A stretch of 64,000 nucleotides of DNA from G965205725 sp965205725. GTDB lineage: Bacteria; Pseudomonadota; Gammaproteobacteria; Pseudomonadales; Halieaceae. The stretch spans positions 1,674,001 through 1,738,000 of the forward strand of contig OZ242189.1 in NCBI GenBank assembly GCA_965205725.1, read 5' to 3'. Positions within the stretch are counted from its first letter, which is position 1. Every line of letters starts with the position of its first letter. The notes beneath the pieces were generated by a model. That model saw nothing but the letters and a program-made list of their open reading frames with translations, was not told the DNA's origin and searched no databases. Position numbers and translations under genes: made by a program. Below, piece by piece: positions 33,612 through 41,648 of this stretch.

Positions 33612-34644
33612 CCTAATTACCATTATGGCTAAGCTCTGCTATACTGTACATAAACACAGTTTCGGTATTTGATTCACAAGGAGATCAGTCATGGCGCGTA
33701 ATAAAGTGCAATTCCAGAAAGGTATCAGTTTGAACGAATTCATCAATCAGTACGGTACCGAAGAGCAGTGCTTCGATGCACTTTATGCGTGGCGCTGGCC
33801 CGAAGGATTCCAATGCCCGAATTGCAACCACGATAAATGCTGTCAGTTAACCAGTCGCAAACTACAGCAGTGCAATCGCTGTCACCACCAAACGTCACTG
33901 ACCGCTGGAACGATCTTTGAATCCACCAAACTACCATTAACACTATGGTTTCAGGGTATCTATCTGGTCACTCAGGATAAGAAAGGTATCTCGGCAATGA
34001 AACTACATCGTCATCTAGGCATTTCCTACAATGCGGCCTGGAGAATGAAGCACAAACTCATGCAGGTGATGATGGAGCGGGATCACCCGAAGAAACTATC
34101 GGGCTTTATTGAATTGGATGATGCCTATCTGGGAGGCGAGCGTACGGGGTGTAAACCGGGGCGCGGTGCTGCTGGTAAGACCCCTTTTGTGGCGGCGGTC
34201 GAGACCACTAGCGACCATTGCCCCGTTCGGGTTAAGTTGTCGGTCGTAAAGGGTTTCCGAACCGAAGAGATCAAGTCATGGACTCAGCAACATCTGACCG
34301 AGGGCAGTACCGTCATCTCCGATGGTTTGGCGTGTTTTAATGCCGTCGCTGATGCAGGGTGTTTACACGACAAGATTGTATGCGGCGGCGGGAGAGCCTC
34401 TGTTGAAGAGCCTGAGTTCTATTGGGTCAATACTATTCTCGGTCATTTAAAGAGTTCCTTACGCAGTACCTATCATGGGATTCGACCGCAATACGCACAG
34501 CGTTACTTGTCAGAATTTCAGTATCGTTTCAATCGTCGCTTTGATTTGTGCGGGCTAATACCGAGGCTTGCTCGTGCCGCGCTCAGGACACCGCCAATGC
34601 CGGACAATATCTTGAAGATTGGCTTAGGTTAAGTGGTAATTAGG
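33612..34644 (+). mobile_element. IS1595-family insertion sequence, complete (1033 bp)
   Basis: Inverted ends begin CCTAATTACCA on both sides (33612 onward, and the complement ending 34644). An 8-base target duplication AAAACTTA lies at 33604-33611 and 34645-34652, as expected for this family. It sits only 21 bases from the right end of the IS630 element. Confidence 0.93.
33691..34632 (+). CDS. IS1595-family transposase
   Basis: This 313-residue transposase has the N-terminal zinc-ribbon (FQCPNCNHDKCC and LQQCNRCHHQTSLTAGTIFESTKLPLTLWF), typical of IS1595/ISXO2-type enzymes. A DDE domain follows: FIELDDAYLGGERTG with the first Asp, STVISDGLACFNAV with the second, and a C-terminal HLKSSLRSTYHGI block near the last acidic position. 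AGGAG lies about nine bases before the ATG. The frame is complete and appears functional. Confidence 0.92.
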   Translation: MARNKVQFQKGISLNEFINQYGTEEQCFDALYAWRWPEGFQCPNCNHDKCCQLTSRKLQQCNRCHHQTSLTAGTIFESTKLPLTLWFQGIYLVTQDKKGISAMKLHRHLGISYNAAWRMKHKLMQVMMERDHPKKLSGFIELDDAYLGGERTGCKPGRGAAGKTPFVAAVETTSDHCPVRVKLSVVKGFRTEEIKSWTQQHLTEGSTVISDGLACFNAVADAGCLHDKIVCGGGRASVEEPEFYWVNTILGHLKSSLRSTYHGIRPQYAQRYLSEFQYRFNRRFDLCGLIPRLARAALRTPPMPDNILKIGLG

Positions 34645-34681
34645 AAAACTTATAGATTCACGAACATGCAGAGCAGACAGT

Positions 34682-35707
34682 ATGAGAGCACTGGTAAAAA
34701 AAGAAGCAACTCAGGGGCTATGGCTGGAAGACGTCCCGGTTCCTGAAATTGACATTAACGATGTGCTGATAAAAGTCATGCGCACGGCCATTTGCGGTAC
34801 GGACATGCATATTTACAACTGGGATGATTGGGCTCAGCAAACGATCCCGGTACCCATGGTTGTAGGCCATGAATTTGTTGGTGAAATTGTCGAAACAGGC
34901 AGCAATGTAAATGACTTCAAGCCGGGTCAAATTGTCTCTGGAGAAGGCCATGTAGTCTGTGGTCGCTGCCGTAATTGTATGGCGGGAAGGCGGCACCTTT
35001 GCGCTCATACCAGCGGTATTGGTGTCGACCGTCCCGGTGCCTTTGCCGAGTATGTGGCACTGCCCATGTCCAATATTTGGGAGCACCAGAAAAATATTGA
35101 TCTGGATATTGCCTCTTTATTTGACCCCCTCGGCAACGCTGTGCATACGGCTTTGCAATACGACCTGTTGTGCGAAGACGTCCTGATTACGGGCGCTGGC
35201 CCTATCGGTTGTATGGCCGCCGCAGTTTGCCAGCATGCGGGGGCGCGGCATATCGTCATCACAGATATAAACCCGAGCCGTTTAGAGCTGGCTCACAGCA
35301 TGGGTGCAACACGCACTGTCGATGTCCGCTCTGAAAATCTTCAGCAGGTTCAAAAGTCACTCGGCATGACCGAAGGTTTTGATGTGGGGCTGGAAATGTC
35401 CGGTAACGCCATGGCGCTGAGGGATATACTGGCCAATATGTGTCATGGCGGCAAAGTGTCTATGTTGGGCATCCCGGCGGATGAAACGACAGTCGACTGG
35501 AAAACAGTCATTTTTAATATGCTGACGTTGAAAGGTGTCTATGGCCGTGAAATGTACGAAACCTGGTACAAGATGTCCGTGATGATTGAGAATGGGCTCG
35601 ATATATCGCCGGTTATTACGCACCGACTGCCCTCTACTGATTTCCAGCTTGGTTTTGAAGCCATGAATTCAGGTAGCGCCGGCAAGGTGATATTAGATTG
35701 GCAATAA
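34682..35707 (+). CDS. tdh: L-threonine 3-dehydrogenase
   Basis: This 341-residue zinc-dependent medium-chain dehydrogenase has catalytic zinc ligands Cys38 (ICGTD) and His63/Glu64 (GHEFVGEI), structural zinc cysteines 93, 96, 99 and 107 (CGRCRNCMAGRRHLC) and the NAD-binding GAGPIGCMAA. Length and sequence match E. coli Tdh. It oxidises L-threonine to 2-amino-3-ketobutyrate. The next gene, kbl, cleaves that product, so the pair makes glycine and acetyl-CoA from threonine. Here it may serve a pathway that feeds a threonine-like intermediate. The gene begins 37 bases after an IS1595 insertion, so its native promoter link with the hisD-SDR genes is broken. Confidence 0.94.
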   Translation: MRALVKKEATQGLWLEDVPVPEIDINDVLIKVMRTAICGTDMHIYNWDDWAQQTIPVPMVVGHEFVGEIVETGSNVNDFKPGQIVSGEGHVVCGRCRNCMAGRRHLCAHTSGIGVDRPGAFAEYVALPMSNIWEHQKNIDLDIASLFDPLGNAVHTALQYDLLCEDVLITGAGPIGCMAAAVCQHAGARHIVITDINPSRLELAHSMGATRTVDVRSENLQQVQKSLGMTEGFDVGLEMSGNAMALRDILANMCHGGKVSMLGIPADETTVDWKTVIFNMLTLKGVYGREMYETWYKMSVMIENGLDISPVITHRLPSTDFQLGFEAMNSGSAGKVILDWQ

Positions 35708-35726
35708 GCGTAAAAAGGTATTGATA

Positions 35727-36908
35727 ATGTACGGAAAATTTCAGGAACATCTCAACGAAGAGATTAAAAGCATTCGTGACGATGGGCTGTTCAAGAACGA
35801 GCGGCAGATTGGTTCGCCACAGGGTTCTGAAATTAAGGTTGGTGACAAGCCGATACTAAACCTTTGTGCCAACAATTACCTGGGTTTGGCACAGCACCCG
35901 CAAGTCAATGCTGCCGCCAAAAAGGGGTTGGATGACTGGGGGTATGGAATGGCCTCGGTACGGTTTATTTGCGGCACACAAACCCTGCATAAACAGCTTG
36001 AAGATGCGCTCAGTACCTTTTTGGGTATGGAGAGCACCATCCTGTATCCATCCTGCTTTGATGCGAACGGTGGTCTGTTTGAGACCCTGTTGAGTGAAAA
36101 AGATGCGGTTATCTCAGATAGCCTGAATCACGCCAGCATTATTGATGGCATCCGATTGTGTAAGGCCAGCCGCTACCGCTATAACAATAACGATATGACT
36201 GATCTGGAAGACCAGTTGAAAAAGGCCCACGGCGCCCGTTTTAAGCTGATTACTACTGATGGTGTCTTCTCAATGGATGGGAGTATCGCCAAACTGGGCG
36301 AAATCTGTGATCTGGCTGATCAATATGAAGCCATGGTTCATTTTGATGACTGCCATGCCACCGGTTTTATCGGTGAGACCGGCCGGGGAACCCATGAATA
36401 TCGCGGATGCATGAACCGGGTTGATATCATTACGGGAACCCTTGGCAAGGCGCTGGGTGGTGGAAGTGGCGGCTTTACCAGTGCACGAAAAGAAATTGTC
36501 GAGCTATTGAGGCAGCGCTCCCGCCCATATTTGTTTTCGAATACAGTGGCGCCACCGATAGCAGCGGGAGCGCTTAAAGCGATAGAGATTGCCAGAGAAT
36601 CCAGTGAATTGCGCAAGTCTTTGCGTGTGAATACAGCGCTTCTTCGTGAAGGATTGGAAAAGCTGAGGTTCACTTTATTACCAGGCGGGCACCCGATTGT
36701 TCCCGTTATGTTTGAGAGCGAGTTAATGGCATCGAAATTTGCCGATGCCTTGTTTGAAGAAGGCATCTATGCCGTGGCTTTTTCTTACCCGGTCGTCCCG
36801 CATGGAAAAGCCCGAATTCGCATTCAGGTTAATGCAGCACTAACCGTTGAAGACATCCAACATGTCGTTAAAACCTTCGGCCGCGTAAAGGTGCGGCTGG
36901 ATTTGTAA
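35727..36908 (+). CDS. kbl: 2-amino-3-ketobutyrate CoA ligase (glycine C-acetyltransferase)
   Basis: This 393-residue PLP enzyme of the alpha-oxoamine synthase family has NLCANNYLGLAQHP, a substrate-site SLNHASIIDGIRL, the Asp/His pair in VHFDDCHATGFIG and the PLP lysine 241 in GTLGKALGG. It splits 2-amino-3-ketobutyrate with CoA into glycine and acetyl-CoA, in the cytoplasm and partnered with Tdh, whose gene ends 19 bases upstream. The ATG at 35727 has AAAAGG eight bases before it and removes two N-terminal residues of the longest frame. Confidence 0.95.
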   Translation: MYGKFQEHLNEEIKSIRDDGLFKNERQIGSPQGSEIKVGDKPILNLCANNYLGLAQHPQVNAAAKKGLDDWGYGMASVRFICGTQTLHKQLEDALSTFLGMESTILYPSCFDANGGLFETLLSEKDAVISDSLNHASIIDGIRLCKASRYRYNNNDMTDLEDQLKKAHGARFKLITTDGVFSMDGSIAKLGEICDLADQYEAMVHFDDCHATGFIGETGRGTHEYRGCMNRVDIITGTLGKALGGGSGGFTSARKEIVELLRQRSRPYLFSNTVAPPIAAGALKAIEIARESSELRKSLRVNTALLREGLEKLRFTLLPGGHPIVPVMFESELMASKFADALFEEGIYAVAFSYPVVPHGKARIRIQVNAALTVEDIQHVVKTFGRVKVRLDL

Positions 36909-36927
36909 GATTTTTTGGAGACTTTGA

Positions 36928-37980
36928 ATGGCACATACTGAATCATCTGCTGAGCTTAAAGCACTTTTATCGCCTTTGCGGGCGGCTGCGGCTGATTTTG
37001 ACACCGAGACCGTGCGCTCTGCGCTATCAGCATCCTTTGCTCGTGGTGCAGAGCTGAAACTCTGCCATCCTTTTGGTGTGCTCAACGGCCCTGATGCCTA
37101 TTTTGAAACCTGTTTGGCACCACTCTACGAGGCCCTGCCAGACCTGGAACGAAGAGACATGATTTTGCTGGCAGGAACAACGCCAGAAGGTCGGGATTGG
37201 GCAGGCACCATGGGAAATTATATGGGCACTTTCCTCGCCCCCTTTCTTGGTATTCCGCCAACCGGCCATCTGGCCCATATGCGGTATCACGAATTCTTCC
37301 GTATAGAAAATGGCAAGGTTGTTGAAATGCAGGCCATTTGGGATTTGCCAGAACTGATGATGCAGGCCCGGGCGTGGCCTATGTCGCCACAGCTTGGCGC
37401 CTATCTTTGCACACCAGCGCCTATGAGTGGTGATGGACTCACGGCAACGGGTGATGGTCAGGCAACCCATGACCATGTGATCGCTATGGTGACAGAACTG
37501 TGCAAGCACCCGGCTGACCCTGATCCAAACGTGATGCAGATGGAAAAATACTGGCACCCGCGTTTTAACTGGTATGGGCCTGCTGGCATAGGCACAGGCA
37601 GGGGAATCTCGGGTTTTCGGAATTGGCATCAAATTCCGTTTTTGAATGCCATGCCCGACCGCAAGCTGGATGATTCAGGTGGTTTGAGATCCAACTGGTT
37701 CGCCGAAGGTGAATATGTGTGTGAGACAGGATGGCCGAATATGCGTCTCACTCTTGCTAATGATGGCTGGATGGGCATTGCGCCAGCCGGGAAAGAAGTC
37801 CTTTTACGCAGTCTGGATTTCTGGCGAATGGAAACTGGGCTAATCCGTGAAAATTGGGTGTTGGTCGACCTTCTCGACCTCTATAGCCAGATAGATGTGG
37901 ATGTTCTTGGACGTGTGAGAGAATTCAACAAGGCACGGAATATCGGCTCAATCAAATTACCGGGTGGGTTGGCGCCATGA
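36928..37980 (+). CDS. Double-domain SnoaL-like (NTF2-fold) protein
   Basis: This 350-residue protein has two SnoaL-like domains: about 35-150 (GTFLAPFLGIPPTGHLAHMRYHEFFRIENGKVVEMQAIWDL) and about 200-330 (YWHPRFNWYGPAGIGTGRGI, DGWMGIAPAGKEVLLRSLDFWRMETGLIRENWVLVDLLDLYSQIDVDVLGRV). The second matches the C-terminal domain of the protein at 23879 motif for motif. GGAGA precedes the start by seven bases. It lies 19 bases after kbl, in the same operon. The reaction is unknown, but recurrence of this family with the dehydrogenases implies a step specific to this pathway. Confidence 0.8.
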   Translation: MAHTESSAELKALLSPLRAAAADFDTETVRSALSASFARGAELKLCHPFGVLNGPDAYFETCLAPLYEALPDLERRDMILLAGTTPEGRDWAGTMGNYMGTFLAPFLGIPPTGHLAHMRYHEFFRIENGKVVEMQAIWDLPELMMQARAWPMSPQLGAYLCTPAPMSGDGLTATGDGQATHDHVIAMVTELCKHPADPDPNVMQMEKYWHPRFNWYGPAGIGTGRGISGFRNWHQIPFLNAMPDRKLDDSGGLRSNWFAEGEYVCETGWPNMRLTLANDGWMGIAPAGKEVLLRSLDFWRMETGLIRENWVLVDLLDLYSQIDVDVLGRVREFNKARNIGSIKLPGGLAP

Positions 37981-38038
37981 TGCTATGCCCTTGCGAGCCT
38001 CCTGATGTGTTCTCTGTTTTCATCCAATAATCAGTCAT

Positions 38039-38737
38039 ATGAATGAGCCTCTTGTACTACTGCCTGGCATGATGTGTGACGCTCGATTGTTCGAGCCGCA
38101 GCTCGCCACTTTTTCTGTGTCTCGTCCCGTCATGGTGATGCCACTTATCGGACAAACTTCTTTTACAGAACTGGCGGCTGAAATTCTATTACAGGCTCCA
38201 CCCCGCTTTGCATTGGCCGGATTATCCATGGGCGGTATTGCTGCCATGGAAATAATCCGGCAAGCACCGGCCCGAGTTACAAGGGTGGCTTTAATGGATA
38301 CCAATCCACTTGCTGAACCAATTGAACGCGTAACAGCGCGAGATTCTCAAATTGAGCGGGTGCGAACTAATGGTTTGCGTTCTGTAATGCGCGACGAGAT
38401 GACGCCTCATTACCTGACGGATGGCCCCAATAAAAAAGCCGTTTTGGATCTCTGCATGGCCATGGCTGAAGACCTGGGAGAAAAAGTTTTTGAAGAGCAG
38501 TCCCGCGCGCTTCAACAGCGCCCGGATCAATGCGATACATTGCGTGGCATCAAGGTTCCTGCACTAATTCTCTGCGGTGAAGAAGATCAACTTTGTCCCG
38601 TCGAGCGACACGAAATGATGCGCGACCTGATCCCGGATGCACGACTGGCTGTCATTCCTGATGCCGGCCACCTGCCAACACTGGAACAACCCGAACACAC
38701 TAACAGAGTATTGGGCAAATGGCTGAGTCTGTTATAG
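38039..38737 (+). CDS. Alpha/beta-fold hydrolase
   Basis: This 232-residue soluble hydrolase has the oxyanion segment LLPGMMCDARLF near the start, the nucleophile elbow GLSMGG (Ser63), an acid in LILCGEEDQLCPV and the catalytic His in PDAGHLPTLEQPEHTN. Family members hydrolyse esters, thioesters or lactones; a lactonase or thioesterase role in the pathway is possible but unproven. It is the last gene of the operon, 58 bases after the SnoaL-like gene. No clear ribosome site precedes the ATG. An IS5 remnant begins about 20 bases past its stop. Confidence 0.85.
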   Translation: MNEPLVLLPGMMCDARLFEPQLATFSVSRPVMVMPLIGQTSFTELAAEILLQAPPRFALAGLSMGGIAAMEIIRQAPARVTRVALMDTNPLAEPIERVTARDSQIERVRTNGLRSVMRDEMTPHYLTDGPNKKAVLDLCMAMAEDLGEKVFEEQSRALQQRPDQCDTLRGIKVPALILCGEEDQLCPVERHEMMRDLIPDARLAVIPDAGHLPTLEQPEHTNRVLGKWLSLL

Positions 38738-38756
38738 CAGACGACCTGTTGACGCT

Positions 38757-39120
38757 CCTGCAAGAAGTTGTATAGCCTGCATGAACCTCATGTCTATTAC
38801 ATGAGCAAAGGCAAAGCACACAAGCGTTATGAATTTGGCACCCAGGTTTCTATCACGACGACACGAGATTCCAAAATCATGGTCGGCGCCATGGCCTTTG
38901 ATAGCAACACATTCGATGGTCATACTTTGCCGGAAGTGCTGCTGCAATTAAAGCGTCTCAATGCGCTGAACCCAGCGGTTGGTTTATGTGACCGAGGTTA
39001 CAAAGGAAGGAACACGATCAATGACACACGCATCCTGCGACCTGGCACAACCACTCGGGATACCGACAGTGCGTATCAGGCGCTCATGCGAAAACGCTTT
39101 CGAAAGCGAGCGGTCGCGTG
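38757..39120 (+). pseudogene. IS5-family transposase remnant (C-terminal half)
   Basis: The frame beginning KKLYSLHEPHVYYMSKGKAHKRYEFGTQVSI and continuing VGAMAFDSNTFDGHTLPEVLLQLKRL and VGLCDRGYKGRNT matches the central and later parts of IS5-group transposases, including one catalytic Asp. The N-terminal part is missing, and the frame loses homology after about 39120 (short gap after the RGYKG block, then unrelated residues). It cannot encode a functional enzyme. Confidence 0.8.
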
Positions 39121-39292
39121 CCGTCGAGCGCAGTGGCACCTAGTCACGGGGCAGCGCTCGGCGAAGTCGGCTTCCTGGGCTGGCTCGGCCATCAGGGCCT
39201 GGGGAGGCTCATCAAAAGTGAGCGCACCGACTATGCAGGGCGTGATTAGGTTTAGTAGAGGGACCGGAGGATGGTTTCAGCGGAAGAGTTCA

Positions 39293-39577
39293 TCATGCCC
39301 CCTTGGCGGTCATCTCAAGTCCCAATGCCTGCATGACGGCTAGCGTGGTTTTAAGGGTTGGATTGCCTTGAGCGCTGAATGAGCGGTATAGCTGCTCTCG
39401 TGATAAGCCGGTATCTTTTGCAATCTGGCTCATGCCTTTGGCTCGGGCAACCACACCCAGCGCGTGAGCAATATAACCTGTGTCACCGGATGCAAACGCA
39501 TCAGTCATAAATGCCTCAATCGCTTCGTCACTCTCTAAATACTCTGCTGTATCATATGACAAAAGTTGCTCTGCCAT
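39293..39577 (-). CDS. Antitoxin of a RelE/HigB-type module (HTH, HI1420-like)
   Basis: This 94-residue protein begins MAEQLLSYDTAEYLESDEAIEAFMTDAFASGD and continues with the helix-turn-helix GMSQIAKDTGLSREQLYRSFSAQGNPTLKTTLAVMQALGL. This is the pattern of the putative addiction-module antidote family encoded downstream of a Gp49/RelE-like toxin. It would bind the toxin and repress the module. The toxin gene immediately upstream on the same strand is frameshifted, so the antitoxin appears orphaned. The gene lies among IS remnants. Confidence 0.85.
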   Translation of the reverse strand: MAEQLLSYDTAEYLESDEAIEAFMTDAFASGDTGYIAHALGVVARAKGMSQIAKDTGLSREQLYRSFSAQGNPTLKTTLAVMQALGLEMTAKGA

Positions 39578-39581
39578 CCTA

Positions 39582-39874
39582 TCACCTCAATGCTTTAAGG
39601 ATTCGCTTCGCCTGTTCAATATCGCGCTGTTGCGCGGACTTATTGCCTCCACACAACAACACGATTATCTCGTTTCCTTGACGGGTGAAATACACGCGAT
39701 ACCCAGGCCCATAATGTATCCGTAATTCGCTCACACCTTGCCGACAGATGACACATCACCTGCAAGACCATAGACTAACCGCTCAATACGATTCGCAATC
39801 AGCATACTCGCCTTTCTGTCTTTTAGCTTGCGATACCATCTCTGGTAGGTTGCTGTTTGCTTGATCTCAATCAT
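39582..39874 (-). pseudogene. RelE/HigB-like toxin gene with a one-base deletion
   Basis: From the ATG at 39874 (- strand) the translation reads MIEIKQTATYQRWYRKLKD for 47 codons and stops at 39731-39733. Adding one base within about 39733-39741 restores VSELRIHYGPGYRVYFTRQG, then IIVLLCGGNKSAQQRDIEQA to a stop at 39582, the standard C-terminus of the HI1419/Gp49-like toxin family (about 97 residues). The span of 293 bases, one short of a multiple of three, agrees. The C-terminal catalytic half is lost, so no active toxin is expected unless frameshifting occurs. Confidence 0.85.
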
Positions 39875-39926
39875 CGCCTTATTGTAGTTTATACACTACA
39901 CACCTGCAAGTATTTATTCACAATAT

Positions 39927-40066
39927 TGTTAGTAACACATAAACTGTCCGGTCTTGTAGCACATGATCTGTCCGGTTCTCATAGGATCCCGAGGAGGGAC
40001 GCTTATGAGACGGACAGAGTGGCTACAGGAGACTCGACTAATGAGATTCGAGGACGCTTATGAGGG
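39927..40066 (+). mobile_element. Truncated 5' end of an IS1202/ISNCY-type element
   Basis: This sequence (TGTTAGTAACACATAAACTG onward) is a diverged, inverted copy of the transposase-side end of the complete element at 41649-43020. It includes its ribosome site and the first 21 or so codons (ATG at 40005, MRRTEWLQETRLMRFEDAYEG) and ends abruptly near 40066. Confidence 0.85.
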
Positions 40067-40240
40067 GTGTGTCTGTCATGGTTCAGATACCTATGAGACT
40101 TCTTAAAGTGTAAAAATCGGGTCGCCTGTGAGTTGTTAAATCCACACGGGAGACGACCCGATGCAGAGCAAAAGCCTGCGCATCAAGCCATACCGAAGCT
40201 GGCCGATTTGTCTCACAGGTACTGAACCCGCACACAAGCA
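40067..40240 (+). other. Short segment between IS elements, probably mobile-element debris
   Basis: It contains an inverted repeat (CGGGTCG at about 40109, CGACCCG at about 40154) ahead of a 33-codon open frame (ATG at about 40160, MQSKSLRIKPYRSWP) that stops at the integrase-type IS boundary. It may be the start of another, truncated transposase gene. I do not recognise it. Confidence 0.35.
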
Positions 40241-41642
40241 GTATTTTCCAATCCAGAAATGAGCCTGAAACGACGGTGTATTAAGCCCTTATCTTGAGTC
40301 GCTCATGGAGTTGTTTAAATAGGTGGTTTCGTGCTGAATTGAGTTGTTCAGCGGCTTCATTGTCGGTCATTTCTTTGGCGAATGCATCCAGATTTTTGAA
40401 GGTGATCCCCGGCTTCAAGTATTGGCTGGGTTTGGCCAGGGAGCGGAATTTCTCATAGGGCGTCATCATGTCCTGGTAGCGGTATTTCTTACGCTGTTTG
40501 CCCTTCTCATCAGTGATTGTGGTGGGGAAATAGCAGGGCCGATGGAAGTTAACGTATCGGTAGACCTGTTGCCTGTTCAGTTGGGCAAAGTCAGTGGCGT
40601 ACTGCTGCGGGATGTGTGTGTACCCATAGAGTTTGCGAATGACCGAGCCATTTTTACTCTCAACCAAGCCATTGTCGTTACTGTGCCGAGGCCGTGATTT
40701 AGTAAATTCAATGCGTAGCTTGTCCAGTAGCTGAGCCACAGTGTAGTTGATGTATTCACCGCCATTGTCTGCGTGAAAGCCCCGTATTTTAAAGGGGAAG
40801 GCCGCCAATATCTGTTGGAGGGCTGGCCGCATAAACGCCTCGCTAATACGTTCCAGCGTGACGATAATCTGGAATTGCGTGACCTCATCCACGGCGTTGA
40901 CGTGGTAGATTCCTTTGCGTTTGTCCTGATCACCTTGATGGACAGAGTCGATACGGATATAGCCCGGTTGATTATTGGGACAGGGTTTGCGCCGCTGACC
41001 GATAGAGGCGGCTTTAGGCCGTGTCCTGGTCAAGACACAGCGCTGCCTCTGATAAGCCTTGGAGGCCCGCAGGTTGTACAGGTGAGAAACCGAAATACCC
41101 GCCAGGCGCTGATACTCGGCTTGGCCAAAGCGCTGATAAGCCCGCTCACACAGCTTTTTCAATACAGGGCCACTAGGCTGACCATGCCGCTCATCCATAC
41201 TCGCCAACAGACGACTATCGGTATCAGTGTAGGCGCGCTTGAAACCATTGCGGCGAGCGGGCTTTACTGAGATTGTGCCTGTTTTGACGTATTGCCGTAT
41301 CAGGCGCTTGGTCTGGGCCCGAGAGTAGCCGGTGACCTTCATCAGGTAGCGGGTGACGGTTCCCCGGTCCGTTTTGCCAAGCAGCAAGTACCGGTGCTTC
41401 ACCAGGGTCTTTTGTACCCATCGATAGCGCTCTGGCTTATCGGTGGCCACGTTGAAGGCTACGGCCTGGGTACCCTCGAGGAATTGCCTAATGGCGTCCA
41501 GGGTGTTCAGTTGCTCTAATCTCATGATCGTTTTCATCCGCTGATCATGAACGACAACAAGGACTATTTCAGGCTCATTTTATAGTGGAAACAGCTTGCC
41601 GTGCTTCCTTCCGTTTCAGGCTCATTTTATATTGGAAAAGAC
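40241..41642 (-). mobile_element. Integrase-type (rve, IS481-like) insertion sequence, approximate ends
   Basis: The left end (TTTTCCAATCCAGAAATGAG, near 40243) and the complement of the right end (TTTTCCAATATAAAATGAG, near 41640) form an imperfect inverted repeat that includes GAGCCTGAAACG. A further copy of the GAGCCTGAAA block lies at about 41571. The exact termini and any target duplication could not be fixed. Confidence 0.65.
40281..41537 (-). CDS. Integrase-core (rve) transposase, IS481-like
   Basis: This 418-residue protein has an N-terminal helix-turn-helix region (VTRYLMKVTGYSRAQTKRLIRQYVKTG) and a retroviral-integrase-type catalytic core: Asp in GYIRIDSVHQGD, Asp in IRGFHADNGGEYIN and Glu in NGLVESKNGSVIRK (DDE). 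The C-terminal part resembles a DNA-contacting domain. The frame is intact and could be active. A second ATG four codons in (41525) is an alternative start. Confidence 0.85.
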   Translation of the reverse strand: MKTIMRLEQLNTLDAIRQFLEGTQAVAFNVATDKPERYRWVQKTLVKHRYLLLGKTDRGTVTRYLMKVTGYSRAQTKRLIRQYVKTGTISVKPARRNGFKRAYTDTDSRLLASMDERHGQPSGPVLKKLCERAYQRFGQAEYQRLAGISVSHLYNLRASKAYQRQRCVLTRTRPKAASIGQRRKPCPNNQPGYIRIDSVHQGDQDKRKGIYHVNAVDEVTQFQIIVTLERISEAFMRPALQQILAAFPFKIRGFHADNGGEYINYTVAQLLDKLRIEFTKSRPRHSNDNGLVESKNGSVIRKLYGYTHIPQQYATDFAQLNRQQVYRYVNFHRPCYFPTTITDEKGKQRKKYRYQDMMTPYEKFRSLAKPSQYLKPGITFKNLDAFAKEMTDNEAAEQLNSARNHLFKQLHERLKIRA

Positions 41643-41648
41643 TCAAGC

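Noticed and set aside
37027..37632. 201-codon - strand frame
   Set aside because: Lies entirely inside the double-domain SnoaL gene at 36928, has no domain and no ribosome site.
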